The notes: generated by a model from the letters alone, not told the origin. 40,247 nucleotides of DNA from Gemmatimonadales bacterium (GCA_025927545.1 JAICLE010000022.1:1-40247), one strand, 5' to 3'. Shown: positions 16,866 to 25,516, counted from the first letter of the stretch. Made by a program: numbers and translations.

Positions 16866-18899
16866 CTATTGCCGGGCGATGGTCCGGATCACGTCACCCT
16901 GCGTGATCCGCACCAGGGCGCCGGTGCCGCCGACGACTTTGCCGAACACGGTGTAGGTCCCATCGAGGTGCGGCTGCGGGCTCAGGTTGATGAACCACTG
17001 GCTCATGCCGGTATCGGGTCCGGAAAGCGCCATGCCGAGCATCGGGTCGTCGTAGCGATTGAGGTTGATCTCGTCCCGGATGGCGCCGCCGGGGCCGCCG
17101 AAGCCGTCGCCCCGGGGATCGCCATCCTGCACGACGAAGTTGGGAACGACGCGGTGCCAGCGGTTGCCGTCGAAGAAGCGGCGCTCGACCAGCCGCAGGA
17201 AGTTGTCCACCGTGAGCGGGGCGTCGGGCCCGAGGAGCTCGATCTCCAACTGCCCCCGGCCCTCCGTATCGATGATGACGTGCGGCCGGGCGACCGAATC
17301 CGGCGCGGTCAGGTATCGGCGGACGAGGTCGCGATAGTCCTCGAGCGAGCGACCGGTGGCCACCGGGTACGCAGGACCCCACCGGGCGGCGGCCTCGGGC
17401 CAGTGGTCCTCTGCCCAGCGCCGGATGAGGTAGTCGGCGGGACGGGCGGCGCGGGCGAGGAACTCTGCGTCCACCCGGGCCCTGGCCGCCGGTCCGGAGC
17501 GGCGGATGGCGAGAATGGCGCCGAGGGCGGAGAGTGCGGCATCGGGAAAGGAGTCCCGGCTGGTGCCGGCGTACATGCGCTCGAGGGCCGGAAGATCGGC
17601 AACATCCGCGGCGCGGGCCACGACATCCGCGGCCACGCTGCGAACGCCGGCGTCCCGGTGCGCCAGCAGCGGTCGAGCGGCCGCCAGCAGTGCGCGATCG
17701 GCGCCTTTCACCTCACCGGCCCACGCCTGCAGACCAGCGGCGACGACGCGTCCGTCGCGGTCGGCCAGAAAAACCGGCGTGGCTCCCGGGCCGGCGATCG
17801 CGCTGCCCTCCGCCGCGGCGGCGCGCTGGCGCCAGTCGGCGCTCCCCCGCCACGCGGGGGCCGCGCGGCCGAATGCAGCCGAGTCGGCTCGCGCGAGGCC
17901 CACGAGCGCGGTGCGCCGGAGCGCGAACGTGCCCTTCCCCGCCACGGCGCGCAGCAGCGCCTCCACCGCCTCGTGGCCGCCCAGCTCGCCCAGGGTCTCG
18001 GCGGCCTGCACCTGGGCGTTGGCTATGGGATCGTCGAGCAGTGACGTGATCTTGCCGGCGAGCGTCGAGTCCCGGTATTCCGCGAGCGACCGGAGTGCGT
18101 TGATCCGGACTTGCGGGGCCTCGTCGTCCACCGCGTGCACGAGCAGCGCGGCGACCGTCCCCGGCGCGATGCCGCCGGCCTCCGCGTAGCTCCGGGTGAG
18201 CGCGCGGGCAGCGAGCGAGCGGAGATAGGGCGAGGCGTCACGGAGGACGAGAAGCATCCGGTTCGCCGCCGCCGGCGCCCGGAGGCGGCCCAGGGAGTAG
18301 ACCGCTCGCTGCCGCACCGCCGGGCTGGTGTCCTCCATGAACGGAAGCAGGCCGGTCACCGGGGCATCCGGGCCGAGTCGCCAGGCGTCTCCCACCATCC
18401 TCGCCATCGCCGGTGCGGAGTCGTCCTGGGACAGCACCCGCGTGCCGCCGAGCACGGCCGAAAAGAACTCGCCCGTGCGTGGGCCGCCGATGGTCGCGAG
18501 CGCGGTGACGGCTTCGGCCGCGCTGACGGGATCGAGCGCGGGCAGGCCGGTGAGCCGGTCGATCAGGGGTTCCACCGCGGCCGAGTCGCGGAGCAGGCCG
18601 AGCGCGAAGGCCGCGGCCACCCGCACGGTGGTGTCGGGATCCATGAGGAGCGGCAGCAGGAGCGGTGTCGCGCGGGGATCGCCGATCCGGCCGGCACCGA
18701 AGGCGCCGACCCGGCGCACGAGCGAGTCCGGCGCGAGCAGCGCGGCGCGGAAGAGCTCCGGGCGGAAATCGCGCGCGTCCTCGGCGGCGAGCACCTGGGC
18801 AAGCTGCTCGACAGCCGCCTGCTCCTGGGCGCCGGCGGGCACACCGGCCAGGCCGTGGAGCAGCAGGACTCCCAGCACTACCAAACCTCTAGCTCGCAT
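16866..18899 (-). CDS. Secreted HEAT-repeat protein with C-terminal cyclophilin-type peptidyl-prolyl isomerase
   Basis: The 677-residue protein has a signal peptide (cleaved near AGA-QEQ). A long array of HEAT/PBS-lyase-like repeats occupies about residues 45-490, with units such as DPDTTVRVAAAFALGLLRD and VDDEAPQVRINALRSLAEY. A cyclophilin domain follows at about 520-677: LEIELLGPDAPLTVDNFL, then WHRVVPNFVVQDGD with the catalytic Arg, SQWFIN in place of SQFFI, and LDGTYTVFGKV. It is probably a periplasmic prolyl isomerase with a protein-binding scaffold. ATG at 18897-18899 overlaps the thioesterase stop by 11 bases. It precedes the outer-membrane barrel gene, a likely client type. Confidence 0.88.
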   Translation of the reverse strand: MRARGLVVLGVLLLHGLAGVPAGAQEQAAVEQLAQVLAAEDARDFRPELFRAALLAPDSLVRRVGAFGAGRIGDPRATPLLLPLLMDPDTTVRVAAAFALGLLRDSAAVEPLIDRLTGLPALDPVSAAEAVTALATIGGPRTGEFFSAVLGGTRVLSQDDSAPAMARMVGDAWRLGPDAPVTGLLPFMEDTSPAVRQRAVYSLGRLRAPAAANRMLLVLRDASPYLRSLAARALTRSYAEAGGIAPGTVAALLVHAVDDEAPQVRINALRSLAEYRDSTLAGKITSLLDDPIANAQVQAAETLGELGGHEAVEALLRAVAGKGTFALRRTALVGLARADSAAFGRAAPAWRGSADWRQRAAAAEGSAIAGPGATPVFLADRDGRVVAAGLQAWAGEVKGADRALLAAARPLLAHRDAGVRSVAADVVARAADVADLPALERMYAGTSRDSFPDAALSALGAILAIRRSGPAARARVDAEFLARAARPADYLIRRWAEDHWPEAAARWGPAYPVATGRSLEDYRDLVRRYLTAPDSVARPHVIIDTEGRGQLEIELLGPDAPLTVDNFLRLVERRFFDGNRWHRVVPNFVVQDGDPRGDGFGGPGGAIRDEINLNRYDDPMLGMALSGPDTGMSQWFINLSPQPHLDGTYTVFGKVVGGTGALVRITQGDVIRTIARQ

Positions 18900-19359
18900 C
18901 GCGCTCCATCCTCGGTGATTCGGCGGGAACTCCGAGCCTGACGGGATCGGGGACGGCCCGCAGCACGCGGCGCACGTCCGCAGGAAGGCGGGTGAGCGCC
19001 AGCGAAGCGTCGAGTGCCATGAGGGCCACGACGCCGGTGGCCAGGAGGCCCTGGTCGTCGGCGTGCTCCATGGCGTAGCCGAAATCGACGCGCCGCGACG
19101 CCAGGGCCCGCACCCAGCAGCGGATCCGGACCGGATCATCGAACCGTGCGGGCCGCAGGTAGCGCAGGGCGACGCGACTCACCGCCAGGCGCAGCCCGCG
19201 CGCCTCCAGCTCGCGGTAGCTGGCGCCGCACAGGCGCAGATGCTCCGTTCGGGCGATATCCATCCAGACGAGATAGCGCGCGTGATAGGCCACGCCCATC
19301 TGGTCGGTCTCGGAGTAGTTGACCCGTATGAGGGTCTCGGAGACGCTCGGGACCGTCAT
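18889..19359 (-). CDS. Acyl-CoA thioesterase, YbgC/4-hydroxybenzoyl-CoA thioesterase family
   Basis: The 156-residue hot-dog-fold enzyme carries the family active-site segment YSETDQMGVAYHARYLVWMD near residues 12-31, in which the Asp is catalytic, followed by the helix RTEHLRLCG. Such proteins hydrolyse short- or medium-chain acyl-CoA and often accompany Tol-Pal genes. The neighbouring TolB-like propeller protein recalls this link without being TolB. The ATG at 19357-19359 has GAGG 6 bases upstream. It is the first gene of the long run down to tupC. Confidence 0.87.
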   Translation of the reverse strand: MTVPSVSETLIRVNYSETDQMGVAYHARYLVWMDIARTEHLRLCGASYRELEARGLRLAVSRVALRYLRPARFDDPVRIRCWVRALASRRVDFGYAMEHADDQGLLATGVVALMALDASLALTRLPADVRRVLRAVPDPVRLGVPAESPRMERDAS

Positions 19360-19414
19360 GACGGCCTCACGGGGTTGGTGACGCTCGGGAGGGCGGCGGA
19401 GTGACACACGGCGG

Positions 19415-20218
19415 TTGCCCCGCCGTGGGGAGCGGCCCATCTTTGGCCGCGTGCTCGGCCATGCGCTCGTCGTCGTGTCCGACGCCCACCTGGGCGTCGC
19501 CCCTCCGGCCGTCGAGGAGGCGCTGCTGTCGTTCCTCGAGGCCGTGCCCACCCTCGGCGACTGCCTGCTGGTCAACGGCGACCTGTTCGACTTCTGGTTC
19601 TCCTACCGCCGGGTCATTCCCCGCCGCGGCTTCCATGTGGTCTCGGCGCTGGCCCAGCTCCGCCGCCGGATGCCGATCGTGATGGTCGGCGGCAACCACG
19701 ACCGCTGGGGGGGTGACTTCTGGGAGCGCGACCTCGGGCTCCGCTTCGACCCGCATCGGGTGACGTTCGAGGTCGGGAGCCGGAAGGTAGCCGCGATCCA
19801 CGGCGACGGCGTGAGCGAGCCGGGGTTCCGCGCGGCGCTGCTGCACCGGGCGATCAACCACCCTGCCACCGCGCTCGTCTATCGCGCCATCCACCCCGAG
19901 ATCGGCCTGCGACTGGTGGACTACCTGAGCCCGCGGCTCGGCGACCACACGCCCGATCCGGCCGAACTGGCCGCGGCCGCCGAGCGCCAGGCACAGTGGG
20001 CGGCGGGGCTGCTCGAGGCCGAGCCGGACCTCGGGCTGGTCATCATGAGCCACACGCACCGGGCCGCGCTCACGGGGCCGGCGCCGGGACGGCAATATCT
20101 CAATCCGGGCGCGTGGTTCGACGGATTCCGCTACGCCGTGGCGACCGAACGCGGCGCCGAGCTGCGCCGCTTCAGTCCAGCGGCACCACCTCCGCCGGCC
20201 CCATCCGACTCCCGATGA
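19415..20218 (+). CDS. LpxH-like metallophosphoesterase (probable UDP-2,3-diacylglucosamine hydrolase)
   Basis: The 267-residue calcineurin-type phosphoesterase has the metal ligands in order: SDAHLG, GDLFDFW, GGNHDRW, the HGDGV loop and SHTHRA. The wording, with FDFWF after GDL, is that of LpxH-like enzymes, which cleave UDP-diacylglucosamine to lipid X in lipid A synthesis; other UDP-sugar or nucleotide hydrolases are possible. The start is uncertain: TTG 19415 or GTG 19451, the latter just before the first beta-strand. The C-terminal tail is Pro-rich and overlaps murI on the opposite strand by 47 bases. Confidence 0.8.
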   Translation: MPRRGERPIFGRVLGHALVVVSDAHLGVAPPAVEEALLSFLEAVPTLGDCLLVNGDLFDFWFSYRRVIPRRGFHVVSALAQLRRRMPIVMVGGNHDRWGGDFWERDLGLRFDPHRVTFEVGSRKVAAIHGDGVSEPGFRAALLHRAINHPATALVYRAIHPEIGLRLVDYLSPRLGDHTPDPAELAAAAERQAQWAAGLLEAEPDLGLVIMSHTHRAALTGPAPGRQYLNPGAWFDGFRYAVATERGAELRRFSPAAPPPPAPSDSR

Positions 20219-20972
20219 ACCGGATGCCGACCTTGCGGAACCGAGCCTCGTCGTCGCTCACGGCGAAACGGTGGGTGGCCGCGCTGTCAGGTGACGCGTC
20301 GAGCGCGGTCCGCCCGAGCACCTGCGCCACGACGGCGGCGGTCTCCTCGCCGCTGTCGATGAGCCGCACGTCCCCGCCCATCACGCGCTGAAGCAGGGGC
20401 TTGAGCAGCGGGTAGTGGGTGCAGCCGAGCACCAGGGTGTCCACACCGGTCCGCCGCAGGGGCTCGAGGTATTCGCGCGCGATCAGCTCGGCGGCCGGGT
20501 GCTCGAACCAGCCCTCCTCCACCAGCGGCACGAACAACGGGCAGGGCACCTGCTCGACCCGCGCGTCCGGTCGCCGCCGCTGGATGGCGCGGGCGTAGGC
20601 GTTGCTCGCGATGGTGCCGGCGGTTCCGATCACGCCGATCGGACCGCCCACCGACGCGGCGGCTGCGGCGCGGGCCCCCGGTTCGATGACGCCGATGACC
20701 GGCACCGGCGACGCGGCCTGCAGCGTCTCGAGTGCGTGGGCCGTGCTGGTATTGCACGCGATCACCACCGCCTTCACCCCCTGCCCCAGCAGCCACTCGA
20801 GGATCTCGAGACTGTAGCGCCGCACCGTCTCGGGCGACTTGGGCCCGTAGGGGACGCGCGCCGTGTCGCCGAAATAGACCGTGGACTCATGCGGGAGCCG
20901 CTCGTAGACCGCCCGCGCCACCGTGAGCCCGCCGATGCCGGAGTCGAAGATGCCGATCGGGGAGGAGTTCAT
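20172..20972 (-). CDS. murI: Glutamate racemase
   Basis: The 266-residue enzyme makes D-glutamate for peptidoglycan. It shows IGIFDSGIGGLTVARAV at the N-terminus, YFGDTARVPYGPKS near residue 35, the first catalytic cysteine in VVIACNTSTAHAL (about residue 74) and the second in LVLGCTHYPLLKP (about 185). All catalytic features are intact. The ATG at 20970-20972 has GGAG about 5 bases upstream in the preceding gene, which it overlaps by 4 bases. Confidence 0.95.
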   Translation of the reverse strand: MNSSPIGIFDSGIGGLTVARAVYERLPHESTVYFGDTARVPYGPKSPETVRRYSLEILEWLLGQGVKAVVIACNTSTAHALETLQAASPVPVIGVIEPGARAAAAASVGGPIGVIGTAGTIASNAYARAIQRRRPDARVEQVPCPLFVPLVEEGWFEHPAAELIAREYLEPLRRTGVDTLVLGCTHYPLLKPLLQRVMGGDVRLIDSGEETAAVVAQVLGRTALDASPDSAATHRFAVSDDEARFRKVGIRFIGSRMGPAEVVPLD

Positions 20973-21481
20973 CGCAACCGGAACGGGACGGAGATGCTGC
21001 CGCCGAAACCGCCGGGGAACGCCTGGAGGTGGAGGTCCCCGGGGAAGTCGCTGAGGTGGCCGGAGACGTAGGCCTCGAGCCCGGCAAACACGTGGTTGAA
21101 GGCCAGCAACACCAGCCAGTCCTCGTGCTCGCGCCGCTTGTCCTCCGCACGCGCCGAGTTGGTGCGCCGGAGGTAGGCGAGCTCGTGCCGGGTCTTGATG
21201 CTCATGCCAAGCGTGGTGCCTTCCCAGGCGACGAACAGGCCGCCGGTGAGCTTCCGCCCGAGCCGGGCCTGCCCCCAGCCGGGCAGCAGGAACGACCGCC
21301 AGAACGCGCCCATCGGGCTGGTCCGCACGGCGAGGGTGTCGAGTGCGCGTGCGGGCGCGGAATCCGCCCGCACGGCCACCGCCGCCGAGTCCTGCGCCGC
21401 CAGCCGGCCCACGGGTGGCGCACCGGCAAGCGTCCCGAGCAGCGCGAGACGGGCTGCCGACCGGCGGAGGCGACAAGTCAC
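20969..21481 (-). CDS. DUF5683-like membrane protein
   Basis: The product of about 170 residues has a signal-like N-terminus (cleavage near LAAQD) and an Ala/Asp-rich linker. The conserved core reads FLLPGWGQARLGRKLTGGLFVAWEG, followed by EDWLVLLAFNHVFAGLEAYVSGHL. The PGWGQ motif and the two hydrophobic helices fit the DUF5683 family of unknown function. GTG at 21479-21481 is chosen because the frame upstream runs into the tRNA-Sec gene. It sits between selC (34 bases upstream) and murI (ATGA overlap). Confidence 0.7.
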   Translation of the reverse strand: MTCRLRRSAARLALLGTLAGAPPVGRLAAQDSAAVAVRADSAPARALDTLAVRTSPMGAFWRSFLLPGWGQARLGRKLTGGLFVAWEGTTLGMSIKTRHELAYLRRTNSARAEDKRREHEDWLVLLAFNHVFAGLEAYVSGHLSDFPGDLHLQAFPGGFGGSISVPFRLR

Positions 21482-21515
21482 GTGAGGGCGGCCCCGGAGC
21501 AAGAAGGCGCGACGG

Positions 21516-21613
21516 TGGCGGGAGCGTGTGGGAATCGAACCCACCGGAGCCGCCGGAGGCGTCTCCATCGCGGTTTTGAAGACCGGCCAGACCACCAGGT
21601 CCGATCCGCTCCC
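21516..21613 (-). tRNA. selC: tRNA-Sec (selenocysteine, anticodon TCA)
   Basis: The minus-strand RNA is 95 bases plus encoded CCA. The anticodon loop CTTCAAA gives TCA, which reads UGA. The D-arm is the diagnostic selenocysteine form: a 6-bp stem (CGGACC/GGTCTG) with a 4-base loop. The extra arm is long, about a 9-bp stem with one mismatch (GGAGACGCC/GGCGGCTCC), and the T-arm is GTGGG-TTCGATT-CCCAC. The acceptor has seven clear pairs, then a G/A at the eighth, followed by discriminator G and CCA. It lies 5 bases after ridA and 34 before the DUF5683 gene on the same strand. Confidence 0.92.
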
Positions 21614-21618
21614 CCGGT

Positions 21619-22005
21619 TCAGGAAGGTAACACCGCCACCGCGTCGATCTCGACGCGTGCGCCGCGAGGAAGCGCCGCCACCGCCACCGTGGTCCGCGCC
21701 GGCCGGTGCTCTCCGAAGGCGCGCGCGTACACGCCGTTCATCTCGGCGAAGTCGGCCATGTCCACGAGGAAGACGGACGTCTTGACGACGCTCGAGAGGT
21801 CGAGCCCCTCGGCCTGGAGAATGGCGAGAATATTCCGGAGCACCCGATCGGTCTGCTCGACGATGCCGCCGTCCACCAGTTCACCGGTGGCGGGCTCGAA
21901 GCCGGTCTGGCCGGCGGTGAACAGCAGTCCGTTGACGCGGGTAGCCTGGCTGTAGGGGCCGATCGCGCGCGGCGCGTGCGGCGTCGAGACGAACTCGATG
22001 GCCAT
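21619..22005 (-). CDS. ridA: RidA family enamine/imine deaminase
   Basis: The 128-residue protein belongs to the YjgF/YER057c/UK114 family that removes reactive 2-aminoacrylate made by PLP enzymes. Conserved features are APRAIGPYSQATRVNGLLFTAG, the catalytic arginine in RPARTTVAVAALP (about residue 105) and the terminal VEIDAVAVLP. The RidA subgroup is inferred from the arginine. ATG at 22003-22005 overlaps the fhs stop (TGATG). Confidence 0.92.
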   Translation of the reverse strand: MAIEFVSTPHAPRAIGPYSQATRVNGLLFTAGQTGFEPATGELVDGGIVEQTDRVLRNILAILQAEGLDLSSVVKTSVFLVDMADFAEMNGVYARAFGEHRPARTTVAVAALPRGARVEIDAVAVLPS

Positions 22006-23678
22006 CAGAACAGTCCCTCGATGGTGCCGTCGGGATGGACCCGCATGGCCTCGGCGGCGGGCGTCTTGCTGAGGCCGGGCATGGTCATGATCTCGCCCGC
22101 GAGGGCGACGACGAACCCCGCGCCGGCCGAGGCGTAGACGTCGCGGATGGTGATCCGGAAGCCCTTCGGCCGGCCGAGCTTGGTGGGATCGTCGCTGAAG
22201 CTGTACTGCGTCTTGGCCATGCAGACCGGGGTCTGGCCGAGGCCCATGGCCTCGCACTGCGCGATGTTCTTCTCCGCGGCGGCGGTGTAGTCGGCACCGT
22301 CGGCGCCGTAGATCTCCCGGGCGATGGTTTCGATCTTGGCCTTGATCGGCAGCTTGACGTCGTAGAGCGGCTTGAAGTCGGCTTTGCCCTCGTCCAGCGC
22401 GGCGAGCACCTCGTGTGCGACGGCTTCACCGCCCTCTCCGCCCTTGGCCCAGACGTCGCTCAGGGCCGCCCGGGAGCCCCAGCTCCGGGCCGCCCGCAGG
22501 ACGGTCTCGATCTCCTCCGGCGAATCCGACGTGAACCGGTTGAGCGCGATCACGGTCGGCACCCCGAACTTCTGCACGTTCTTCACGTGGCCCTCGAGGT
22601 TCACCATCCCGCGCTCGAGCGCCGCCACGTCGGGCGTGCCGAGCGCATCCTTCTTCACCCCGCCGTGCATCTTGAGCGCCCGAATGGTGGCGACCACCAC
22701 GGCCACCTCGGGCTTGAGCCCGCCGAAGCGGCACGCGATATCGAAGAACTTCTCGGCCCCGAGATCGGCACCGAAGCCGGCCTCGGTGAGGACGATGTCG
22801 CCGAGCGAGAGGGCGAGCTTGGTGGCGACCAGCGAGTTGCAGCCATGCGCGATGTTGCCGAAGGGGCCGGCGTGCACCAACGCGGGGCCGCCCTCGAGCG
22901 TCTGCACCAGGTTCGGCAGGATGGCGTCCTTGAGCAGCAGCGACATGGCGCCGGCGGCCTTGAGGTCGCCCGCGGTGACGGGCTTACGGTCGCGGGTGAG
23001 GCCCACGATGATGCGGCTGATGCGGGCCTCGAGATCCGCCAGGTCGCTGGCGAGCGCCAGGATAGCCATGATCTCGCTGCCGGCAACGATGACGAACCGG
23101 TCTTCCCGCACGGGGCCGGCGTTGATCCCGCCCAGGCTCACGACGATCGAGCGGAGCGCGCGGTCGTTCATGTCCATCGTGCGCGGCCAGACGATGCGCC
23201 GCGGATCGATGCCGAGCGCGTTGCCCTGGTGCAGATGGTTGTCCAGCATGGCCGAGAGGAGGTTGTGGGCGGTGCTGACCGCGTGGAAATCCCCGGTAAA
23301 ATGCAGGTTGATCTCATCCATCGGTGCGAGCTGCGCGTAGCCACCGCCGGCGGCGCCACCCTTGACGCCGAATACTGGCCCGAGCGAGGGCTCCCGGATG
23401 GCCACCACCACTTTCTTGCCCAGCCGCCGGAACGCATCCGCGAGACCGACGGTCACGGTGCTCTTCCCCTCGCCGGCAGGCGTCGGATTGGTGCCGGTCA
23501 CGAGGATCAGCCGCCCCCTGGGCCGGCCGCGGGCCACGACCTCGGCGCTGATCTTGGCCTTGTAGTGGCCGTAGGGGAGAATGTCGTCGGGACCGAGCCC
23601 CAGCTCGGCGGCCACCTCCTGAATGGGCCGAAGCGTGGCCGCCTGCGCGATCTCGATGTCGGTCGGAACCTTGGTCAC
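22005..23678 (-). CDS. fhs: Formate-tetrahydrofolate ligase
   Basis: The 557-residue enzyme makes 10-formyl-tetrahydrofolate from formate, ATP and THF; the length is normal for the family. It shows [20 protein letters not shown] (nucleotide loop, about residues 60-79), [35 protein letters not shown], and the C-terminal [18 protein letters not shown] at 23676-23678 overlaps the tatD stop. It lies directly upstream of ridA and selC. It can feed purine and serine synthesis or take part in C1 assimilation, which makes formate supply of interest. Confidence 0.96.
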   Translation of the reverse strand: MTKVPTDIEIAQAATLRPIQEVAAELGLGPDDILPYGHYKAKISAEVVARGRPRGRLILVTGTNPTPAGEGKSTVTVGLADAFRRLGKKVVVAIREPSLGPVFGVKGGAAGGGYAQLAPMDEINLHFTGDFHAVSTAHNLLSAMLDNHLHQGNALGIDPRRIVWPRTMDMNDRALRSIVVSLGGINAGPVREDRFVIVAGSEIMAILALASDLADLEARISRIIVGLTRDRKPVTAGDLKAAGAMSLLLKDAILPNLVQTLEGGPALVHAGPFGNIAHGCNSLVATKLALSLGDIVLTEAGFGADLGAEKFFDIACRFGGLKPEVAVVVATIRALKMHGGVKKDALGTPDVAALERGMVNLEGHVKNVQKFGVPTVIALNRFTSDSPEEIETVLRAARSWGSRAALSDVWAKGGEGGEAVAHEVLAALDEGKADFKPLYDVKLPIKAKIETIAREIYGADGADYTAAAEKNIAQCEAMGLGQTPVCMAKTQYSFSDDPTKLGRPKGFRITIRDVYASAGAGFVVALAGEIMTMPGLSKTPAAEAMRVHPDGTIEGLF

Positions 23679-24457
23679 GGGCAGGTGCTCCCGCTGGGGG
23701 TTGGAAAGCGAAAGACGCGGGCCGCGTTCGAGCCGGTGGCGGCGATCAGCTCCTCCACGGGCATGCCGCGGACGGCCGCGATCCGGTCGGCTACGTGGCG
23801 GACCCGCGCCGGCTCGTTCCGCCGGCCCCGGTGCGGGACGGGCGACAGATACGGCGCGTCCGTCTCCAGCAGCAGCCGGTCGAGCGGCACGTCCCGGATG
23901 GCCTGATCGAGGTGCCAGTTGCGGAAGGTCACCATTCCGCTGAACGACACATAGTGGCGGAGGTCGAGCCCTGCCCGCAAGAGGGCGGGCCCGCTGCTGA
24001 AGGAGTGGAGGATGGCTACGACGTCCGGATGGGCGCGGAGCAGTTCGGCCGCGTCACCGTCGGCCTCACGCGCGTGGATCACGGCCGGCTTCCCCGCCTC
24101 CCGAGCCAGCGCGAGCTGGGCCGCGAAGGCGGCCCGCTGCGCGTCGCGCGGCGAGTGGTCGTAATGGTAGTCGAGCCCCGTTTCGCCGGCCGCCACCACC
24201 TCGGGCCGGCGGAGCGCAGCGCGGAGCCAGTCGCGCGCCTCGTCCGACCAGCCGCTCGCGTCGTGCGGGTGGATGCCGGCCGTCACGCTCAACCTCGGCT
24301 CCGCTGCCGCGAGGGCCAGCGCTCGCTCGGCCGAGGCGCGCGACTCCCCGACGACGACGATCCGGCCGAGGCCGGCCGCCCACGCCCGCGCGAGGACCTC
24401 CGCCCGGTCGAGGTCGAACTCGGCGGCAGCGAGGTGGCAGTGGGTGTCGGTGAGCAT
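23675..24457 (-). CDS. tatD: TatD family metal-dependent hydrolase
   Basis: The 260-residue amidohydrolase-fold protein shows TDTHCHL at the N-terminus, [10 protein letters not shown] near residue 62, the glutamate in [12 protein letters not shown] near 90, [16 protein letters not shown] and the final [12 protein letters not shown]. TatD proteins are nucleases or D-aminoacyl-tRNA deacylases; the exact substrate cannot be told. The ATG at 24455-24457 follows a 69-base gap with an inverted repeat after secF. Confidence 0.92.
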   Translation of the reverse strand: MLTDTHCHLAAAEFDLDRAEVLARAWAAGLGRIVVVGESRASAERALALAAAEPRLSVTAGIHPHDASGWSDEARDWLRAALRRPEVVAAGETGLDYHYDHSPRDAQRAAFAAQLALAREAGKPAVIHAREADGDAAELLRAHPDVVAILHSFSSGPALLRAGLDLRHYVSFSGMVTFRNWHLDQAIRDVPLDRLLLETDAPYLSPVPHRGRRNEPARVRHVADRIAAVRGMPVEELIAATGSNAARVFRFPTPSGSTCP

Positions 24458-24475
24458 TGAGGCGGGGTCGAAGCC

Positions 24476-24525
24476 GTGAGTCGTGAGTCGTCATGCTGAT
24501 TCCCACGACCCACGACCCACGACTC
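24476..24525. repeat. Heptameric direct/inverted repeat after secF
   Basis: Copies of a GAGTCGT / GGGTCGT unit form an inverted pair. The left arm GAGTCGTGAGTCGT (24478-24491) faces ACGACCCACGACTC (24512-24525), leaving a 20-base loop that holds one more half-unit. In the minus-strand RNA, the one non-Watson-Crick position is a U-G pair, giving a 14-bp stem directly after the secF stop. There is no U-tract. Confidence 0.6.
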
Positions 24526-24526
24526 C

Positions 24527-25516
24527 TTATCCCACGGGCGCCGTCTTCCGCTCGCCGCCGGCCGCTGCCTGGGTGGCCGGCTTGGGCGCCAGGTGCCCGC
24601 GGGCCAGCTCGCCCGGCCAGCGCTTTTCGATCTCCATGAGCACCGGCGAGGCGATGTAGATCGACGAGAAGGTGCCGGTGAAGACGCCGAAGAACATGAC
24701 CCACGCGAACGGCCGGATGACCTCGCCCCCGAAGAGGATGAGCGCGATGAGCGACGAGAGCGTCGTCCCGTGGGTGAGCACGCTCCGCGGCAGGGTCTCG
24801 TTGACCGAGCGGTTGAGGATCTGCGCGAAGCTCTCCTTCTTGTGCTTCCGCAGGTTCTCCCGCACGCGATCGAAGATGATGATCGTGTCGTTGAGCGAGT
24901 AGCCGACCATCGAGAGCACCGCCGCCACCACCGTCAGGCTCACCTCGAGCCGGAGCATCCCGATGAAGGCGATCGTGGCCACGATGTCGTGGGCGGTGGC
25001 GATGACGGCGGCCAGGCCGAAGCGCCACTCGAAGCGGTACGCCAGGTACGCGAGCACCGCGAAGAACGAGAGAAAGATGGCCAGAAAGGCCTTGGTCCGG
25101 AGCTCGCCGCCCACCTTTGGTCCCACCGCCTCGGTCCGGAGGATGGTGAAGTTCCCGGCGCCGAGATCGGCGGTGAGGGCCTGCTGGACCGCGTCGGCCG
25201 TTGCCTGGGTGTCGTTGGCGTCGGTCCCCGCCTTGGCTACCCGGGCGCGCACGACGAACTCGTTCGGCGCCCCGAACCCCTGGATCTCGGCCCCGTGCAG
25301 CCCGTGCCGGTCGAGCCCCGCGCGCAGCGCGGCCACGTCGGCCGGGACCTTGCTCTGCACCTGCACCAGCGTCCCGCCGGTGAACTCGATGCTGTAGTTG
25401 AGGCCGTGCACCACCAGCCAGATCAGGCCCGGGATGATGAAGAGGGCCGTGATTCCGTAGGCCCACCGGCGGACCGAGATGAAGTCGTACTGGGCGTTCG
25501 CGAAGAGTCTCAGCAT
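24527..25516 (-). CDS. secF: Protein translocase subunit SecF
   Basis: The 329-residue inner-membrane protein is the partner of SecD and uses the proton gradient to complete export through SecYEG. It has six membrane helices. Features are LNYSIEFTGGTLVQVQ early in the periplasmic domain, then ATAHDIVATIAFIGML and SMVGYSLNDTIIIFDRVREN (about residues 195-214), and RSVLTHGTTLSSLIALILFGG. The C-terminal tail is Lys/Ala/Pro-rich. The start codon lies one base after the secD stop. Confidence 0.96.
   Translation of the reverse strand: MLRLFANAQYDFISVRRWAYGITALFIIPGLIWLVVHGLNYSIEFTGGTLVQVQSKVPADVAALRAGLDRHGLHGAEIQGFGAPNEFVVRARVAKAGTDANDTQATADAVQQALTADLGAGNFTILRTEAVGPKVGGELRTKAFLAIFLSFFAVLAYLAYRFEWRFGLAAVIATAHDIVATIAFIGMLRLEVSLTVVAAVLSMVGYSLNDTIIIFDRVRENLRKHKKESFAQILNRSVNETLPRSVLTHGTTLSSLIALILFGGEVIRPFAWVMFFGVFTGTFSSIYIASPVLMEIEKRWPGELARGHLAPKPATQAAAGGERKTAPVG

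Noticed and set aside
15714..18044. A 776-codon plus-strand frame opposite the barrel-fusion and HEAT-cyclophilin genes.
   Set aside because: It crosses the boundary of two real genes, has shadow composition and no ribosome-binding site.
21520..21613. The long-armed tRNA read as tRNA-Ser(TGA).
   Set aside because: The loop is CTTCAAA, giving TCA, not TGA, and the D-arm has the 6-bp stem and 4-base loop of tRNA-Sec.
24476..24525. The heptamer repeats as a small CRISPR array.
   Set aside because: Units are about 7 bases, adjoining and in both orientations, without spacers of constant length and without cas genes nearby.
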